A stretch of DNA of 31,046 nucleotides from positions 1-31,046 of the forward strand of contig CAJUFP010000054.1 in NCBI GenBank assembly GCA_910585645.1, given 5' to 3'. Below are positions 7,470 to 16,378 of the stretch, piece by piece (the first letter of the stretch is position 1; the number at the start of each line of letters is the position of its first letter). The DNA comes from an uncultured Hungatella sp. GTDB lineage: Bacteria > Bacillota > Clostridia > Lachnospirales > Lachnospiraceae. The notes below the pieces were generated by a model. That model did no database searches. It saw only the letters and a list, made by a program, of their open reading frames with translations, and had not been told where the DNA came from. The position numbers and the translations under genes were made by a program.

Positions 7470-8477
7470 ATGTTTCAATATGATACGTTATTTTATGAAG
7501 ATATCAGGCAGATGAAACGTGACGAGAAGATCATCATGCCTTTGGTGATGGAGCGGCTGAACCCCTGTTCGGTGGTGGATTTTGGGTGCGGGGAGGGACT
7601 GTGGCTGGCGGAGGCGCTGCGCTGGAACCCCAAGGCGGAGATCCTGGGGATCGACGGAGATTATGTAAAGAGAAAACGGCTGCGCATCCGGGAGGAATGC
7701 TTCATGGCGGCAGATCTGACGAAAGCTGTGTCGCTGGGAAGAAAATTTGAGCTGGCCATCTCCACGGAGGTGGCGGAACATCTGGAGGAAGAGTACGCGG
7801 ATATTTTTCTTGACAGCCTTACAGCGGCGTCTGACCAGATCTTGTTCAGCGCCGCGGTTCCGGGGCAGGGAGGAACCCACCATGTCAATGAAAAGTGGCA
7901 GTCCTACTGGATCAGCAAATTTGAACGCCGCGGATTCTACTGCGATACATCTTTAAGAGATCATGTTTGGGGCGAGACGGGGATCAACAGCTGGAGACGG
8001 CAGAATCTGCTGTTTTTTTCCAGAAAGAAGACAAGGATCATACCTGGGGCTGAGCCTATGGATGTGATCCATCCGGAGGAAAGGGTCAGGGTCCGGATGG
8101 AAGCGGAGAAAAACTTCGAGGAGCGGGTGGAACATTTTATCCGATACCCGGAGATCTATGCCAAGCTGGATCAGATCATCGCGGAATTGGCGTCAGGGAC
8201 AAGAAGGATCGTCATATATCCCTACGGTCTTAACGGCTGGCTGTGCGAGAGGATCCTTGTGGCAAAATACGGCATAAAGGATTATCTCATTGCGGATAAT
8301 CGGTATCAAAAAGAGGGAAAGAAGATTCTGACGGCAAAGGATCTGGCAGAAGCCCAGGGAGAGCTTGTGGTCATCGACACGTGCGGCAACCCGGCGGTTC
8401 ACAGGGAGGTTTTAAGGGAACTGAAGCAGTATGTAGATGAGAGATGCATTTATTCTGCCTATAAACTGTCAGAGTAG
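7470..8477 (+). CDS. SAM-dependent methyltransferase with C-terminal Rossmann-like module
   Basis: The N-terminal ~190 residues form a class I methyltransferase: VVDFGCGEG near residues 34-42 is SAM motif I, ILGIDGDY supplies the acidic ribose-binding residue, and STEVAEHLEEE matches the post-I region common in glycan methyltransferases. Residues ~245-335 form a separate small alpha/beta module (RRIVIYPYGLNGWL, then YLIADNR, then LVVIDTCGN) like the accessory modules in four other proteins of the operon. It probably methylates a sugar or lipid-linked intermediate. I chose ATG 7470 (GGAG at 7455-7458 upstream); the in-frame GTG 7458 is also possible. Confidence 0.75.
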   Translation: MFQYDTLFYEDIRQMKRDEKIIMPLVMERLNPCSVVDFGCGEGLWLAEALRWNPKAEILGIDGDYVKRKRLRIREECFMAADLTKAVSLGRKFELAISTEVAEHLEEEYADIFLDSLTAASDQILFSAAVPGQGGTHHVNEKWQSYWISKFERRGFYCDTSLRDHVWGETGINSWRRQNLLFFSRKKTRIIPGAEPMDVIHPEERVRVRMEAEKNFEERVEHFIRYPEIYAKLDQIIAELASGTRRIVIYPYGLNGWLCERILVAKYGIKDYLIADNRYQKEGKKILTAKDLAEAQGELVVIDTCGNPAVHREVLRELKQYVDERCIYSAYKLSE

Positions 8478-8492
8478 AGAAGGAGAGGACAG

Positions 8493-9638
8493 ATGGAAAA
8501 GAACGTGATCAGCTGCGTCTCATACCAGGAAGGAAATGAGCTGTGGTGTTACGACGAGGTGGCGGGAATCCTGTCCAGGACAGATCTGAACGACTGGAAG
8601 ACAGAGGTTATGGCTTCCCCCAGACAGATCGTTCGGGAACAGAGCTATAAAGTGAGGAAGCTGATCGGGTGGGGGGATGAGATCCTGATGCTGCCGGTGC
8701 AAAACAACAGAAAGTGGGCAGTTTATCATAAATCAGACAAAACCGTAGCGTTTGAGACTTTCTGCCGGGAACCTTATGAGTCCGCGGAGGCAGTGCTTAA
8801 GGGAGATCATCTGACCCTGCTTCCCTTGTCCCCAGCGGGTTTTGTGGTGGTGACAGACTTAAGGCAAAGAAAGACCGTAAAAAAGATCCCTGTAAGAAGT
8901 CATGATTTTGTGCCAAAGGATGGCATGGAGATATGGGAGGCCAAGATGGGGCAGGATGACATCTGTTTCCTGATCCGGGGCTCCCGCTTTTATGGACGGC
9001 TGCAGGACGGCAATCTCCGCCTCATAGAGCTTCAGGCATCCGGGCCCTTTATGTGCGCCGATTTTGTGGGGGATACGGTCTGGGCGTACCAGGATCAGGG
9101 ATCGTGTCTGTGCCGTTTTGGGAGGGAAGGAAACCTGCTGGACTCCTACCCCATAGAGACGGGGAAAACGCCTGTAAGGATCCTGGCGCAGGCAGACCAT
9201 ATCGTGCTTCTTCCGGAGGAAGGGAGCACTATAGGGATCTTTGACGTGAAAACAGGAAAGGTAAGGACCATTGGCGGAGACGGATCCGGGCTTCTTCCGA
9301 TCCTGCCGGAGGCGTTTCATGTTCCTTCCTACTGGGATCACGGCACGGACGGCGATCTCTTGTGGCTTCTGCCCTTAAGGTATCCCATGGTGAAGGTAAA
9401 CCTGGAAACACTGGAGTGGAGTCAGCACAGGCTTGAGTACGGAGACGACTGCCCTGAAGGCAGATACTGGGAATGGTGCCAATGGCTTAGGGAAAGCAGG
9501 GACAGGTCTTATTATCATGAGGATCCGGTCACAGGACTGAAGGGATACCTTGAATTTGTCAAGATGGGTTCTGCCGTAAAGGCAAAGGAACAGGCTCCCT
9601 GCGGAGCCAATATCTGGAAAAGTCTTAAGGAGGGATGA
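8493..9638 (+). CDS. Beta-propeller-like protein of unknown function
   Basis: 381 residues, with AAGGAGAGG before the ATG. I do not recognise a named family. The sequence is almost entirely short beta-strands, with recurring units of the type 'hydrophobic strand - turn with D/G - W or F', for example NELWCYDEVAGIL, DTVWAYQDQGSCLC, STIGIFDVKTGKV and GDLLWLLPLRYPMVKV. That suggests a six- or seven-bladed propeller. There is no signal peptide or membrane segment, so it should act in the cytoplasm. It sits between two methyltransferase genes with tiny gaps and probably serves the same glycan pathway as a binding or scaffold subunit. No catalytic residues can be assigned. Confidence 0.5.
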   Translation: MEKNVISCVSYQEGNELWCYDEVAGILSRTDLNDWKTEVMASPRQIVREQSYKVRKLIGWGDEILMLPVQNNRKWAVYHKSDKTVAFETFCREPYESAEAVLKGDHLTLLPLSPAGFVVVTDLRQRKTVKKIPVRSHDFVPKDGMEIWEAKMGQDDICFLIRGSRFYGRLQDGNLRLIELQASGPFMCADFVGDTVWAYQDQGSCLCRFGREGNLLDSYPIETGKTPVRILAQADHIVLLPEEGSTIGIFDVKTGKVRTIGGDGSGLLPILPEAFHVPSYWDHGTDGDLLWLLPLRYPMVKVNLETLEWSQHRLEYGDDCPEGRYWEWCQWLRESRDRSYYHEDPVTGLKGYLEFVKMGSAVKAKEQAPCGANIWKSLKEG

Positions 9639-9642
9639 CCTG

Positions 9643-10572
9643 ATGGAAGAGGGTTTATACAGTCGTCTGCAGGAGATCTGCCAAAGGATCGCAGAGAGAA
9701 AGGCGGACAGGATCTATTTGTATCCTTTTGGAAACCGGGGGATGCAGATCTTTGTTTTTTTGAAAGAACAGTACGGGTTTCAAGACATCGTGCCTGTGGA
9801 TGACGGGCTTTGCAGGTACAATCCCCGGGTGCTTTCATTTGCGGAGATGGAAGACATGGGGAAAACGGACAACAGCGTCTTGGTCGTGACATCGGATAAT
9901 CCCAGGATCTACCGGGAGCTGAGACTAAAGGCTTACGGGGCTGTTGACCGGGAGCGGGTGGAGGACTGTTTTGAGGAGCATCCCTGGACCAGGGCGCAGG
10001 ATCCGAGGCTGGCGGCGCTGGCCATCGCTTCCGGCCAGATCTACATGAACCAGGTGGAGGGCTGCGCGGCGGAAGCGGGAGTTTACCAGGGAGAGTTTGC
10101 CAGACACATCAATGTCCTGTTTCCAGACAGAAAGCTGTACCTGTTTGACACCTTTTGCGGCTTTGATCCGGGCCAGGTAGACGCGGGGGCGGACAATACC
10201 GGGCAGACAGATCAGTGGATTGACGGATTGAAGGATACCACCGAGGGCACGGTTATGGAAAAGATGAGCTATAGACATAAGGTCGTCATAAGAAAGGGCC
10301 TGTTTCCGGAGACAGGCCGGGGCATAGACGAGCGGTTCGCGTTCGTGAATCTTGATATGGATCTGTATAAGCCTACTTATGAGGGGCTTTTGTTTTTCTG
10401 GGAAAGGATGAGTCCCGGCGGCTATATGTTTATCCATGATATGGACAACTGGGACGGGATCCGGGCGGCGGTGACGCGATTTTGCGAAGAGAGACAGGCA
10501 GCCTACGTGTGTCTCAATGACGGGATCACCGCATGTATCCCCAAACCTTTGGGACGGAGGGAGCGGCCATGA
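9643..10572 (+). CDS. TylF/MycF-like O-methyltransferase with N-terminal accessory module
   Basis: 309 residues. Residues ~20-110 form the recurring small Rossmann-like module (RIYLYPFGNRGMQI, then IVPVDDG, then VLVVTSDNPRIYREL). Residues ~130-305 resemble macrocin O-methyltransferase family proteins (TylF, PF05711): AEAGVYQGEFA is the SAM-binding loop, LYLFDTFCGF and FAFVNLDMDLYKPTYEGL carry the metal-binding acidic residues, and GGYMFIHDMDNWDGIR completes the pattern. It should O-methylate a sugar hydroxyl with a divalent metal. AAGGAGGGATG precedes the ATG at 9643, and its TGA overlaps the next start (ATGA). Confidence 0.78.
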   Translation: MEEGLYSRLQEICQRIAERKADRIYLYPFGNRGMQIFVFLKEQYGFQDIVPVDDGLCRYNPRVLSFAEMEDMGKTDNSVLVVTSDNPRIYRELRLKAYGAVDRERVEDCFEEHPWTRAQDPRLAALAIASGQIYMNQVEGCAAEAGVYQGEFARHINVLFPDRKLYLFDTFCGFDPGQVDAGADNTGQTDQWIDGLKDTTEGTVMEKMSYRHKVVIRKGLFPETGRGIDERFAFVNLDMDLYKPTYEGLLFFWERMSPGGYMFIHDMDNWDGIRAAVTRFCEERQAAYVCLNDGITACIPKPLGRRERP

Positions 10573-13500
10573 TAAAAGTGTCAGTGCTGGTGGCCATCTA
10601 TAATTCCCGAAAGTGGCTGCGGGAATGTCTGGACAGTCTGCTGTGTCAGTCTCTGACAGAATGTGAGTTTCTCTGTGTTGACGACGGGTCCACAGACGGT
10701 TCGGACCGGATCGTGGAGCAGTACAGCGCCGAGGACAGCCGTTTCAGGCTTATAAGGCAGGCAAACCAGGGACTGTCCGTGACCAGAAACACAGGGATAA
10801 AAGAGGCGCGGGGAGAGTATCTGGCATTTTTAGATGGGGACGATATGTTTGCCAGCCACAGGGCGCTGGAGATCCTGTTCCAAAGATCAGTCAAAGATGA
10901 TCTGGAGCTTTTGAGTTTTGAGACAGAGCTTGTGTATGAGGGGAGGATGGCAGAGAAAAATAACCGGGATGCTCTGTTTACCAAGGTTCACCAATATCCC
11001 GGCATAAGGAGAGGGTCCCAGTTTCTGACGGAGATGATAGAGAATCAGGAGTACCACGATACGGTGTGGCTGCTGTTTGTCAGGAGGAGATGGCTGTTAG
11101 ACCAGGGCATCGGGTTTTATCCGGGGATCTTTTACGAGGACGCGCCTTTTTGTATGCGCTGTTATCTTCGGGCAGAGCGGATGGCCCATTTGTCAGAAAA
11201 GCTTTACAGATACCGGATCAGGGAACGTTCGATCACAACATCGCCCATAGAATGGCAGCATGTATATGGGAGAGTGGTGGGATTAGGGCAGATGCTCCGG
11301 CTCTTCCTCCTGCCGGAGTATGGGGATCCAAGGCTTCAAAGGGCTATGGAAAAATACCTGTCCCAGGCCTTGTTTCACATCCGATACCTGGATGAATTTC
11401 GAACCGGGGACGTGACGGACATAGCTGCGGACCCGTACCATACCTTTCTGCTGAAGCTTTTGGAGGTGGGAGAGTGGCGCATGGAGGTCAATGAGGAGGT
11501 GATCCTGGCCGGACTGGAAAAGATGGCAAAGGACAGTGAGGGGATCATCCTCTACGGGGCGGGAGTCGTCGGAAGGCTGTTCGCCCGGTTTTTGGACGCC
11601 CGGGGGTTGAGAGAAAAGATCCGGTGCTTTGCAGTGAGCCAAAGGCCCGCTATAAGCAGTGTGGAGGGGATACCGGTTCTCTCTGTCCGTGAGGCGCTAA
11701 ATCTGCCAGGACAGGTGGTCTTGTCCGTGGTGGAACATGGCGCGCGCCGGGAGATGAAGGAGACTTTGAGAGGGCTTGGCGTGGCGCGTGTTTGGGAGTT
11801 TGATGATTATATCTACCGTGCGCTGCGCCGCTTTTCGGAGGAGGTCCTTTGCAGTCACCAGGTTCATTATCCAAATGCTCCGTTTACCTCTACCCGGGGT
11901 ATGGAAGATCTGATCTTTGAGGCGGTCCCGGAGCTGGGGACGGCGCTCCGGTGGGGAGAGGTAAAAGACCATCCGAACCAGATTTTTGAGCATTTTATGG
12001 CCTGGGGGGATGAGGTGATCTATGTTCTGGACGACCACCGATTGCGCGGGATCGTCACGCCGGGGGACCTGATCCGAAGTCTTGAAAAAGGAGAGCGGAT
12101 GCCCAAACCAAACAGGGATTTTGTGTTTGTCCGGGATAAAGGGGATGTTGACGGCGCAGCGGCGGCCTTTAGAAGATTTCCGGGCATCCATGAGGTTCCG
12201 GTGGTAAAGGAGGGCCGCTTTTTGGGTGTTTTAAAGAGCGGGGAGAGAAAGTCCCAGGAAGAGTGGAGGGATATCAGAAGACGGCTAAAGGAAGGAATTT
12301 TGGAGATTGAGCGCAGGGAATGGGTACAAAAGGACGTAAAGCGGCTTCTGGGGATAAACGGGAAAAAATTTATCTACCGGTATCTGTCCGAGAAGGATAT
12401 GGAGCTGACGGACAAGGAGCGGCGGATCTATGAGGGGAAGAGCAGGATCGGGGACAAGGGGTTAAGCGCCCTGACCTTTAGGGAGCAGCAGATCTTTTTT
12501 GGGAGCCATTGCCCTCCCGGCTATGGGGATGAAGTCATAAGAGATTTTGAGGAATGCGCCATGATCTATAAGAACGGGATCCCGGGGCTGGAGGACAGAA
12601 ACGGAAGGATCTTTCACATCAAAAACGGGACGCGGATCGTCCCCAACGCCCCGGCAGAGGCCGCGAAAAAGATCGTGATGGTGGGGCCCTGCACCCTGTT
12701 TGGCGTGTACACAAGAGAGGAAGAGACCGTGGAAGCCTGTCTGCAGGAGATGCTTTTGGAAGAGGGCTTTGAGGATTACCAGGTGGTCAACTGCTGTGTG
12801 GGAGGCGGGGAGACCAGCCTGCCAAGGCTTCTGTGCCAGGAGCTGGCGCCGGAGGATATGGTCATCATCATGACAGAGGATTTTGATGTGTGGAAGGGCC
12901 TGGAGGCGGAAGGCCTGGGGTCGGTAACCTGTCTGGAAAGCATGTCCGAAGTATGGGACGGGATACCCAGACCGGTTGATCATGTGCTGAACTCGGCACA
13001 GCACTGTGACTATGTGGTGAATCAGAGCATTGCCCGGAAGATGTTTCGGGATATTAAAACTTCTCTGCAAACGGGCAGGGAGGGAGAGATCCGCCGCAGC
13101 GCGTTGCAGGATCACTATATTTCCTGGGATGTGGCCCGGTATTACAGAGCCTATCTGGAACCCTATAAGAGGGTGGTTCAAAAAGGGGATCGGGTGGGCG
13201 CGGTTGTGATGACCTGCAATCCATTTACAAAAGGCCACCGCTTTCTCGTGGAGTATGCCTGCAAAAAGGTGGATCACCTCTATATCCTTGTGGTGGAGGA
13301 GGACCGGTTTGCTTTTTCTTTTAAGGACCGGATCAGCATGGTGAAAAGGGGAACCGCGGATCTGGAACAGGTATCGGTCCTGCCGTCGGGAAAGTATGTG
13401 ATCTCTGACAGGACGTTTATGCAGTATTTTAAAAAGGACCGGGTGCGCAATGTGGAGGACATGGACTATGACGTGCATATCTTCGGGGAGATCGTGGCAA

Positions 13501-13754
13501 AGGAGCTGGGCATACAATACCGGTTTCTGGGGGAGGAGCCTTTTGATCAGGTTACCGCCAAGTACAATGAGACCATAAAAAGAATCCTGCCATCCTACGG
13601 GATCGTCACAGTGGAGATCCCCAGGGCAAAAGACAAAGGCGATGAGATCATCAGCGCGTCAAAGGTTCGGAAGTGTATAGAAGCCGGAGAATATGACAGA
13701 CTGGCGGGCATGGTGCCGGACAGCACCTTAGGGTATCTGCAGTCGGTCCTTTGA
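10569..13754 (+). CDS. Multidomain GT2 glycosyltransferase / CBS / SGNH-like / citrate-lyase-ligase-like nucleotidyltransferase
   Basis: 1061 residues with at least five modules. Residues 1-230 are a family 2 glycosyltransferase (VSVLVAIYNS, VDDGSTDGSD, LDGDDMF). Residues ~320-416 are the recurring Rossmann-like module (GIILYGAGVVGRLFARF, ending VWEFDDYIY). Residues ~440-555 resemble a pair of CBS domains (GIVTPGDLIRSL, then VPVVKEGRFLGVLKSG). Residues ~700-830 look like a degenerate SGNH/GDSL-type fold (VMVGPCTLFG, then VGGGETS). Residues ~877-1061 match the C-terminal nucleotidyltransferase of citrate lyase ligase (TCNPFTKGHR, VVEEDRFAFSFKDR, YVISDRTFMQYF, ISASKVRK). It may make a nucleotide-activated precursor and transfer a sugar, with CBS control. 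I chose ATG 10569 because GGAGGG precedes it and it overlaps the previous stop. A citrate lyase role is unlikely in this context. Confidence 0.75.
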   Translation: MIKVSVLVAIYNSRKWLRECLDSLLCQSLTECEFLCVDDGSTDGSDRIVEQYSAEDSRFRLIRQANQGLSVTRNTGIKEARGEYLAFLDGDDMFASHRALEILFQRSVKDDLELLSFETELVYEGRMAEKNNRDALFTKVHQYPGIRRGSQFLTEMIENQEYHDTVWLLFVRRRWLLDQGIGFYPGIFYEDAPFCMRCYLRAERMAHLSEKLYRYRIRERSITTSPIEWQHVYGRVVGLGQMLRLFLLPEYGDPRLQRAMEKYLSQALFHIRYLDEFRTGDVTDIAADPYHTFLLKLLEVGEWRMEVNEEVILAGLEKMAKDSEGIILYGAGVVGRLFARFLDARGLREKIRCFAVSQRPAISSVEGIPVLSVREALNLPGQVVLSVVEHGARREMKETLRGLGVARVWEFDDYIYRALRRFSEEVLCSHQVHYPNAPFTSTRGMEDLIFEAVPELGTALRWGEVKDHPNQIFEHFMAWGDEVIYVLDDHRLRGIVTPGDLIRSLEKGERMPKPNRDFVFVRDKGDVDGAAAAFRRFPGIHEVPVVKEGRFLGVLKSGERKSQEEWRDIRRRLKEGILEIERREWVQKDVKRLLGINGKKFIYRYLSEKDMELTDKERRIYEGKSRIGDKGLSALTFREQQIFFGSHCPPGYGDEVIRDFEECAMIYKNGIPGLEDRNGRIFHIKNGTRIVPNAPAEAAKKIVMVGPCTLFGVYTREEETVEACLQEMLLEEGFEDYQVVNCCVGGGETSLPRLLCQELAPEDMVIIMTEDFDVWKGLEAEGLGSVTCLESMSEVWDGIPRPVDHVLNSAQHCDYVVNQSIARKMFRDIKTSLQTGREGEIRRSALQDHYISWDVARYYRAYLEPYKRVVQKGDRVGAVVMTCNPFTKGHRFLVEYACKKVDHLYILVVEEDRFAFSFKDRISMVKRGTADLEQVSVLPSGKYVISDRTFMQYFKKDRVRNVEDMDYDVHIFGEIVAKELGIQYRFLGEEPFDQVTAKYNETIKRILPSYGIVTVEIPRAKDKGDEIISASKVRKCIEAGEYDRLAGMVPDSTLGYLQSVL

Positions 13755-13777
13755 AAAATCAAAGGTGAGGTGAAAAT

Positions 13778-15292
13778 ATGGACTACATCATCATACAGGC
13801 AGGCGGTAAGGGAACCCGCCTGGGATATCTGACCAAAAATAAACCGAAAGCCCTTGTCCCGGTGGACAACCTTCCCATGATCTTTCACCTGTTCCGCCGC
13901 TACCCGGAGAAACGGTTTGTGGTCATAGGCGATTATCAGAGGGAGGTGCTGCGGGAGTATTTATCTTGCTTTGCAAAGGTAAAATACCAGATGGTGGAAG
14001 CCAAAGGGACGGGCACCTGCTCCGGGATCCGGCAGGCGCTGGAGCTGATCCCGCCCGGGGAGCCTTTTATGTTGGTGTGGTCGGATCTGATCCTTTCGGA
14101 AACCTTTGAACTGCCAGAGGAATACGGGAAGCCGGCCAATGGAGCCGTGCCGGAGTGCGACTACATCGGGATCTCCGAGACGTTTTCCTGTCGATGGAGT
14201 TATGAGAACGGGCGGTTTTGTGAGGAGCGCTCCGTTAAGCACGGCGTGGCCGGACTGTTTCTGTTTCGCCATAAAGACAGGCTGTCCGATGTTCCAATGT
14301 CCGGGGAGCTGGTCCGGTGGATGCAGGAGAGGCAGATGGAATTTCGGGAGCTTGGCCTGGCGGGGACCAGGGAGTTTGGGGAGCTTTCGGAGTATGAAAA
14401 GCTGGGAAGAGACAAATGCCGCCCCTTTAACCGGATCACCACAGACGGGACCATCCTCACAAAAGAGGCGGTGGATGACCAGGGGAGGGTGTTGGCAGAG
14501 AGAGAAGAGGCTTGGTATGAAAAGGCGAAGGAGAACCATATCACCATACTGCCTCACATCTACGGCACCAATCCTCTGCGCATGGAGTACATAAAAGGAA
14601 AAAATATCTATGAGTGCCGGCTGGACTATGGGGAAAAGCGGCAGATCCTGGAAAAGCTGGTTGACGCCCTTCACAGACTTCACCGGTCGGAGTATGCCCG
14701 GGCAGATTCTTTCAGCGTAAAAGAGGCTTACTATCATAAGACCATGGAGCGTGTGGGAACGATCCAGGATCTGGTGCCTTTTGCCAGGGATAGGGTCATA
14801 CGGATCAATGGAAAGGACTGCCGGAATGTCTATTACCACAAGCGGGATCTGGAGAAAGTGCTGGAGAAGCTGACCTGTGAGCGTTTCTGCTTTCTCCACG
14901 GAGACTGCACCTTCTCCAATCTGATGCTTCGGGAGGACGGCACGCCGGTGCTCATTGATCCCCGGGGGTATTTTGGTTTTACGCGGCTGTACGGGGACGC
15001 CCGCTATGACTGGGCAAAGCTTTATTATTCCATTGTGGGGAATTATGACAGGTTTAACCTGAAGGATTTTCGCCTGGAAATCGGCAAAGAGGAAGTCTTT
15101 CTCAACATAGGATCCAACTGCTGGGAGGATATGGAAGGAGATTTCTTTGAGCTGACAGGGGCAAAGCCGTGGGAGATCAGACTTTTGCACGCCGTCATCT
15201 GGCTTTCTCTGACCACCTATGCCTGGCAGGACTACGATTCCGTGTGCGGGGCGTTTTACAATGGATTATATTATCTGGAGGACGTACTATGA
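13778..15292 (+). CDS. LicC-LicA-like fusion: sugar/choline nucleotidyltransferase plus small-molecule kinase
   Basis: This 504-residue bifunctional protein has an N-terminal half (~1-235) that is an NTP transferase with the signature IIIQAGGKGTRLGYLT followed by KPKALVPV, as in phosphocholine cytidylyltransferase LicC and RfbA-type enzymes. The C-terminal half (~255-504) is an aminoglycoside/choline-kinase-like phosphotransferase with the catalytic loop HGDCTFSNLML near residue 373 and the metal-binding IDPRG near 390, followed by GDARYDWAKLYYSIVG. One protein would phosphorylate an alcohol or sugar and then activate it with a nucleotide. Choline is only one possible substrate and no choline transporter is seen. 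GGTGAGGTGA precedes the ATG, and the stop overlaps the next start (ATGA). Confidence 0.78.
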   Translation: MDYIIIQAGGKGTRLGYLTKNKPKALVPVDNLPMIFHLFRRYPEKRFVVIGDYQREVLREYLSCFAKVKYQMVEAKGTGTCSGIRQALELIPPGEPFMLVWSDLILSETFELPEEYGKPANGAVPECDYIGISETFSCRWSYENGRFCEERSVKHGVAGLFLFRHKDRLSDVPMSGELVRWMQERQMEFRELGLAGTREFGELSEYEKLGRDKCRPFNRITTDGTILTKEAVDDQGRVLAEREEAWYEKAKENHITILPHIYGTNPLRMEYIKGKNIYECRLDYGEKRQILEKLVDALHRLHRSEYARADSFSVKEAYYHKTMERVGTIQDLVPFARDRVIRINGKDCRNVYYHKRDLEKVLEKLTCERFCFLHGDCTFSNLMLREDGTPVLIDPRGYFGFTRLYGDARYDWAKLYYSIVGNYDRFNLKDFRLEIGKEEVFLNIGSNCWEDMEGDFFELTGAKPWEIRLLHAVIWLSLTTYAWQDYDSVCGAFYNGLYYLEDVL

Positions 15293-15873
15293 TAACATAT
15301 TTTGAGGAGCAGTTTCACACTCTGGATCAATGTCTCCACTCCCTGGATGAGGAGATGTTCGGGCGGCTTTTGGAGGAAGCGGTTAGGACGCTGAAAGCAG
15401 GGGGGAAGATCGTGGTGTCCGGTCTTGGCAAAAATGTCCCCATCTGCGAGAAATTTGTGGGGTCCATGGTCTCCATGGGTCTGAACGCCTGTTTTCTCCA
15501 CACCAATTCGGCAGTCCACGGCGATATGGGGATGGTGAAAGACAAGGACTTGGTGATCATTCTGACCAAGAGCGGGGAGACATGGGAGTCCATCTACCTG
15601 GCAAGGCTTTTGAAAGACCGGGATATTGTCCTGTGGCTTTTGACATTTGCCAAGGAAAGCACTCTGACAAAAGAAATCCCCAATACCATTTTGCTGGATC
15701 TGGATCATGAGGGGGATCTGTGGAATATTATGCCCAATAATTCCACCACCATGAACCTGATCGTTCTCCAGGGGCTGGCCATGATGATCGCCGAAAAGAT
15801 GGATATCACCATTGACCAGTTTAAACGGAATCACCCCGGCGGGCATATCGGGAAGGTGCTGGCACATGCTTAG
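15289..15873 (+). CDS. SIS-domain phosphosugar isomerase (KdsD/GutQ-like, without CBS)
   Basis: 194 residues forming a single SIS domain. VSGLGKNVPICEKFVGSM, TNSAVHGDMGMV and LTKSGETWES match the phosphosugar-binding loops of D-arabinose 5-phosphate isomerases, and NHPGGHIGKVL matches their C-terminal active-site segment. KdsD and GutQ carry two extra CBS domains that are absent here. It would interconvert a ketose-5-phosphate and an aldose-5-phosphate, such as ribulose 5-phosphate and arabinose 5-phosphate, feeding the epimerase, dehydrogenase and cytidylyltransferase downstream. The substrate is inferred. I chose ATG 15289, with GGAGG at 15277-15281 and a 4-base overlap with the preceding gene; longer upstream extensions run into that gene. 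Confidence 0.85.
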   Translation: MITYFEEQFHTLDQCLHSLDEEMFGRLLEEAVRTLKAGGKIVVSGLGKNVPICEKFVGSMVSMGLNACFLHTNSAVHGDMGMVKDKDLVIILTKSGETWESIYLARLLKDRDIVLWLLTFAKESTLTKEIPNTILLDLDHEGDLWNIMPNNSTTMNLIVLQGLAMMIAEKMDITIDQFKRNHPGGHIGKVLAHA

Positions 15874-16378
15874 GGCCGTGGCCCATGTCCTGGGAGGAGC
15901 CGTCCGGTGGGGCGTTCTGCGTATGAGGCTTGGCATTGGTGAGAAAACGGTTGTTTTGTTTTTGACAAATGACAACTTAAGACTGGACTATTATGCCATG
16001 GTGTACCTAAAAGATCTTATGGAGAGAAAATATGCGGACCGGGCAGTGGTGTTTTTGGATGACGTTTTGTGCAGGTCACTTCCGGGAGGAGCTTCTTTTC
16101 TCAGAACACTGGGCAGAATGGTGAAAACCAGGGAGCAGGTAACCTTGTGCAGATATCCGGCGTCAGAGACGAAACGGGTGTATGGTTACTACGGATTCCA
16201 CAAATTTTCGGACAGGGTGGTGTTTACCTATACGGACCGGCCAAAGGATAATCTGCTTGGCAGGGCGCTGAGGGAGACCAAGGTGAACGAGGAGGACGCC
16301 GTATGCCTGGGGCTGTATCACCTGCGGCAGGTTCCGTCCCCAAGAGAGGATAGGAAAAGGGGGCGGACGGATGTTTGA
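15866..16378 (+). CDS. Protein of unknown function in the glycan operon
   Basis: 170 residues. I do not recognise the family. The predicted start is ATG 15866, with GGAAGG upstream and an 8-base overlap with the SIS gene. The N-terminus is basic and mildly hydrophobic (MLRAVAHVLGGAVRWGVLRMRLG) and may lie at the membrane. The rest is alpha/beta in character (KTVVLFLTNDNLRLDYYAMVYLKDL, then RAVVFLDDVLC, then DRVVFTYTDRP), perhaps a small Rossmann-like fold. It overlaps the next gene by 8 bases, so translation is probably coupled and its product may act with that glycosyltransferase. Confidence 0.65.
   Translation: MLRAVAHVLGGAVRWGVLRMRLGIGEKTVVLFLTNDNLRLDYYAMVYLKDLMERKYADRAVVFLDDVLCRSLPGGASFLRTLGRMVKTREQVTLCRYPASETKRVYGYYGFHKFSDRVVFTYTDRPKDNLLGRALRETKVNEEDAVCLGLYHLRQVPSPREDRKRGRTDV

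Noticed and set aside
10987..11010. Target of the putative guide in the large glycosyltransferase gene
   Set aside because: CACCAATATCCC resembles part of ACCAATATGCC, but the match is about 10 bases with a mismatch, lies inside a gene and is expected by chance.
12462..13517. 351-residue minus-strand open frame
   Set aside because: It is antisense to the citrate-lyase-ligase-like region of the plus-strand gene and shows no family features.
10569..13754. Citrate lyase ligase (citC) as the gene name
   Set aside because: Only the last ~185 residues resemble it, no citDEF genes are near, and the rest is a glycosyltransferase with other modules.
13961..15190. 409-residue minus-strand open frame
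   Set aside because: It lies wholly antisense to the LicC-LicA-like fusion, whose motifs are clear on the plus strand; composition is that of a shadow frame.
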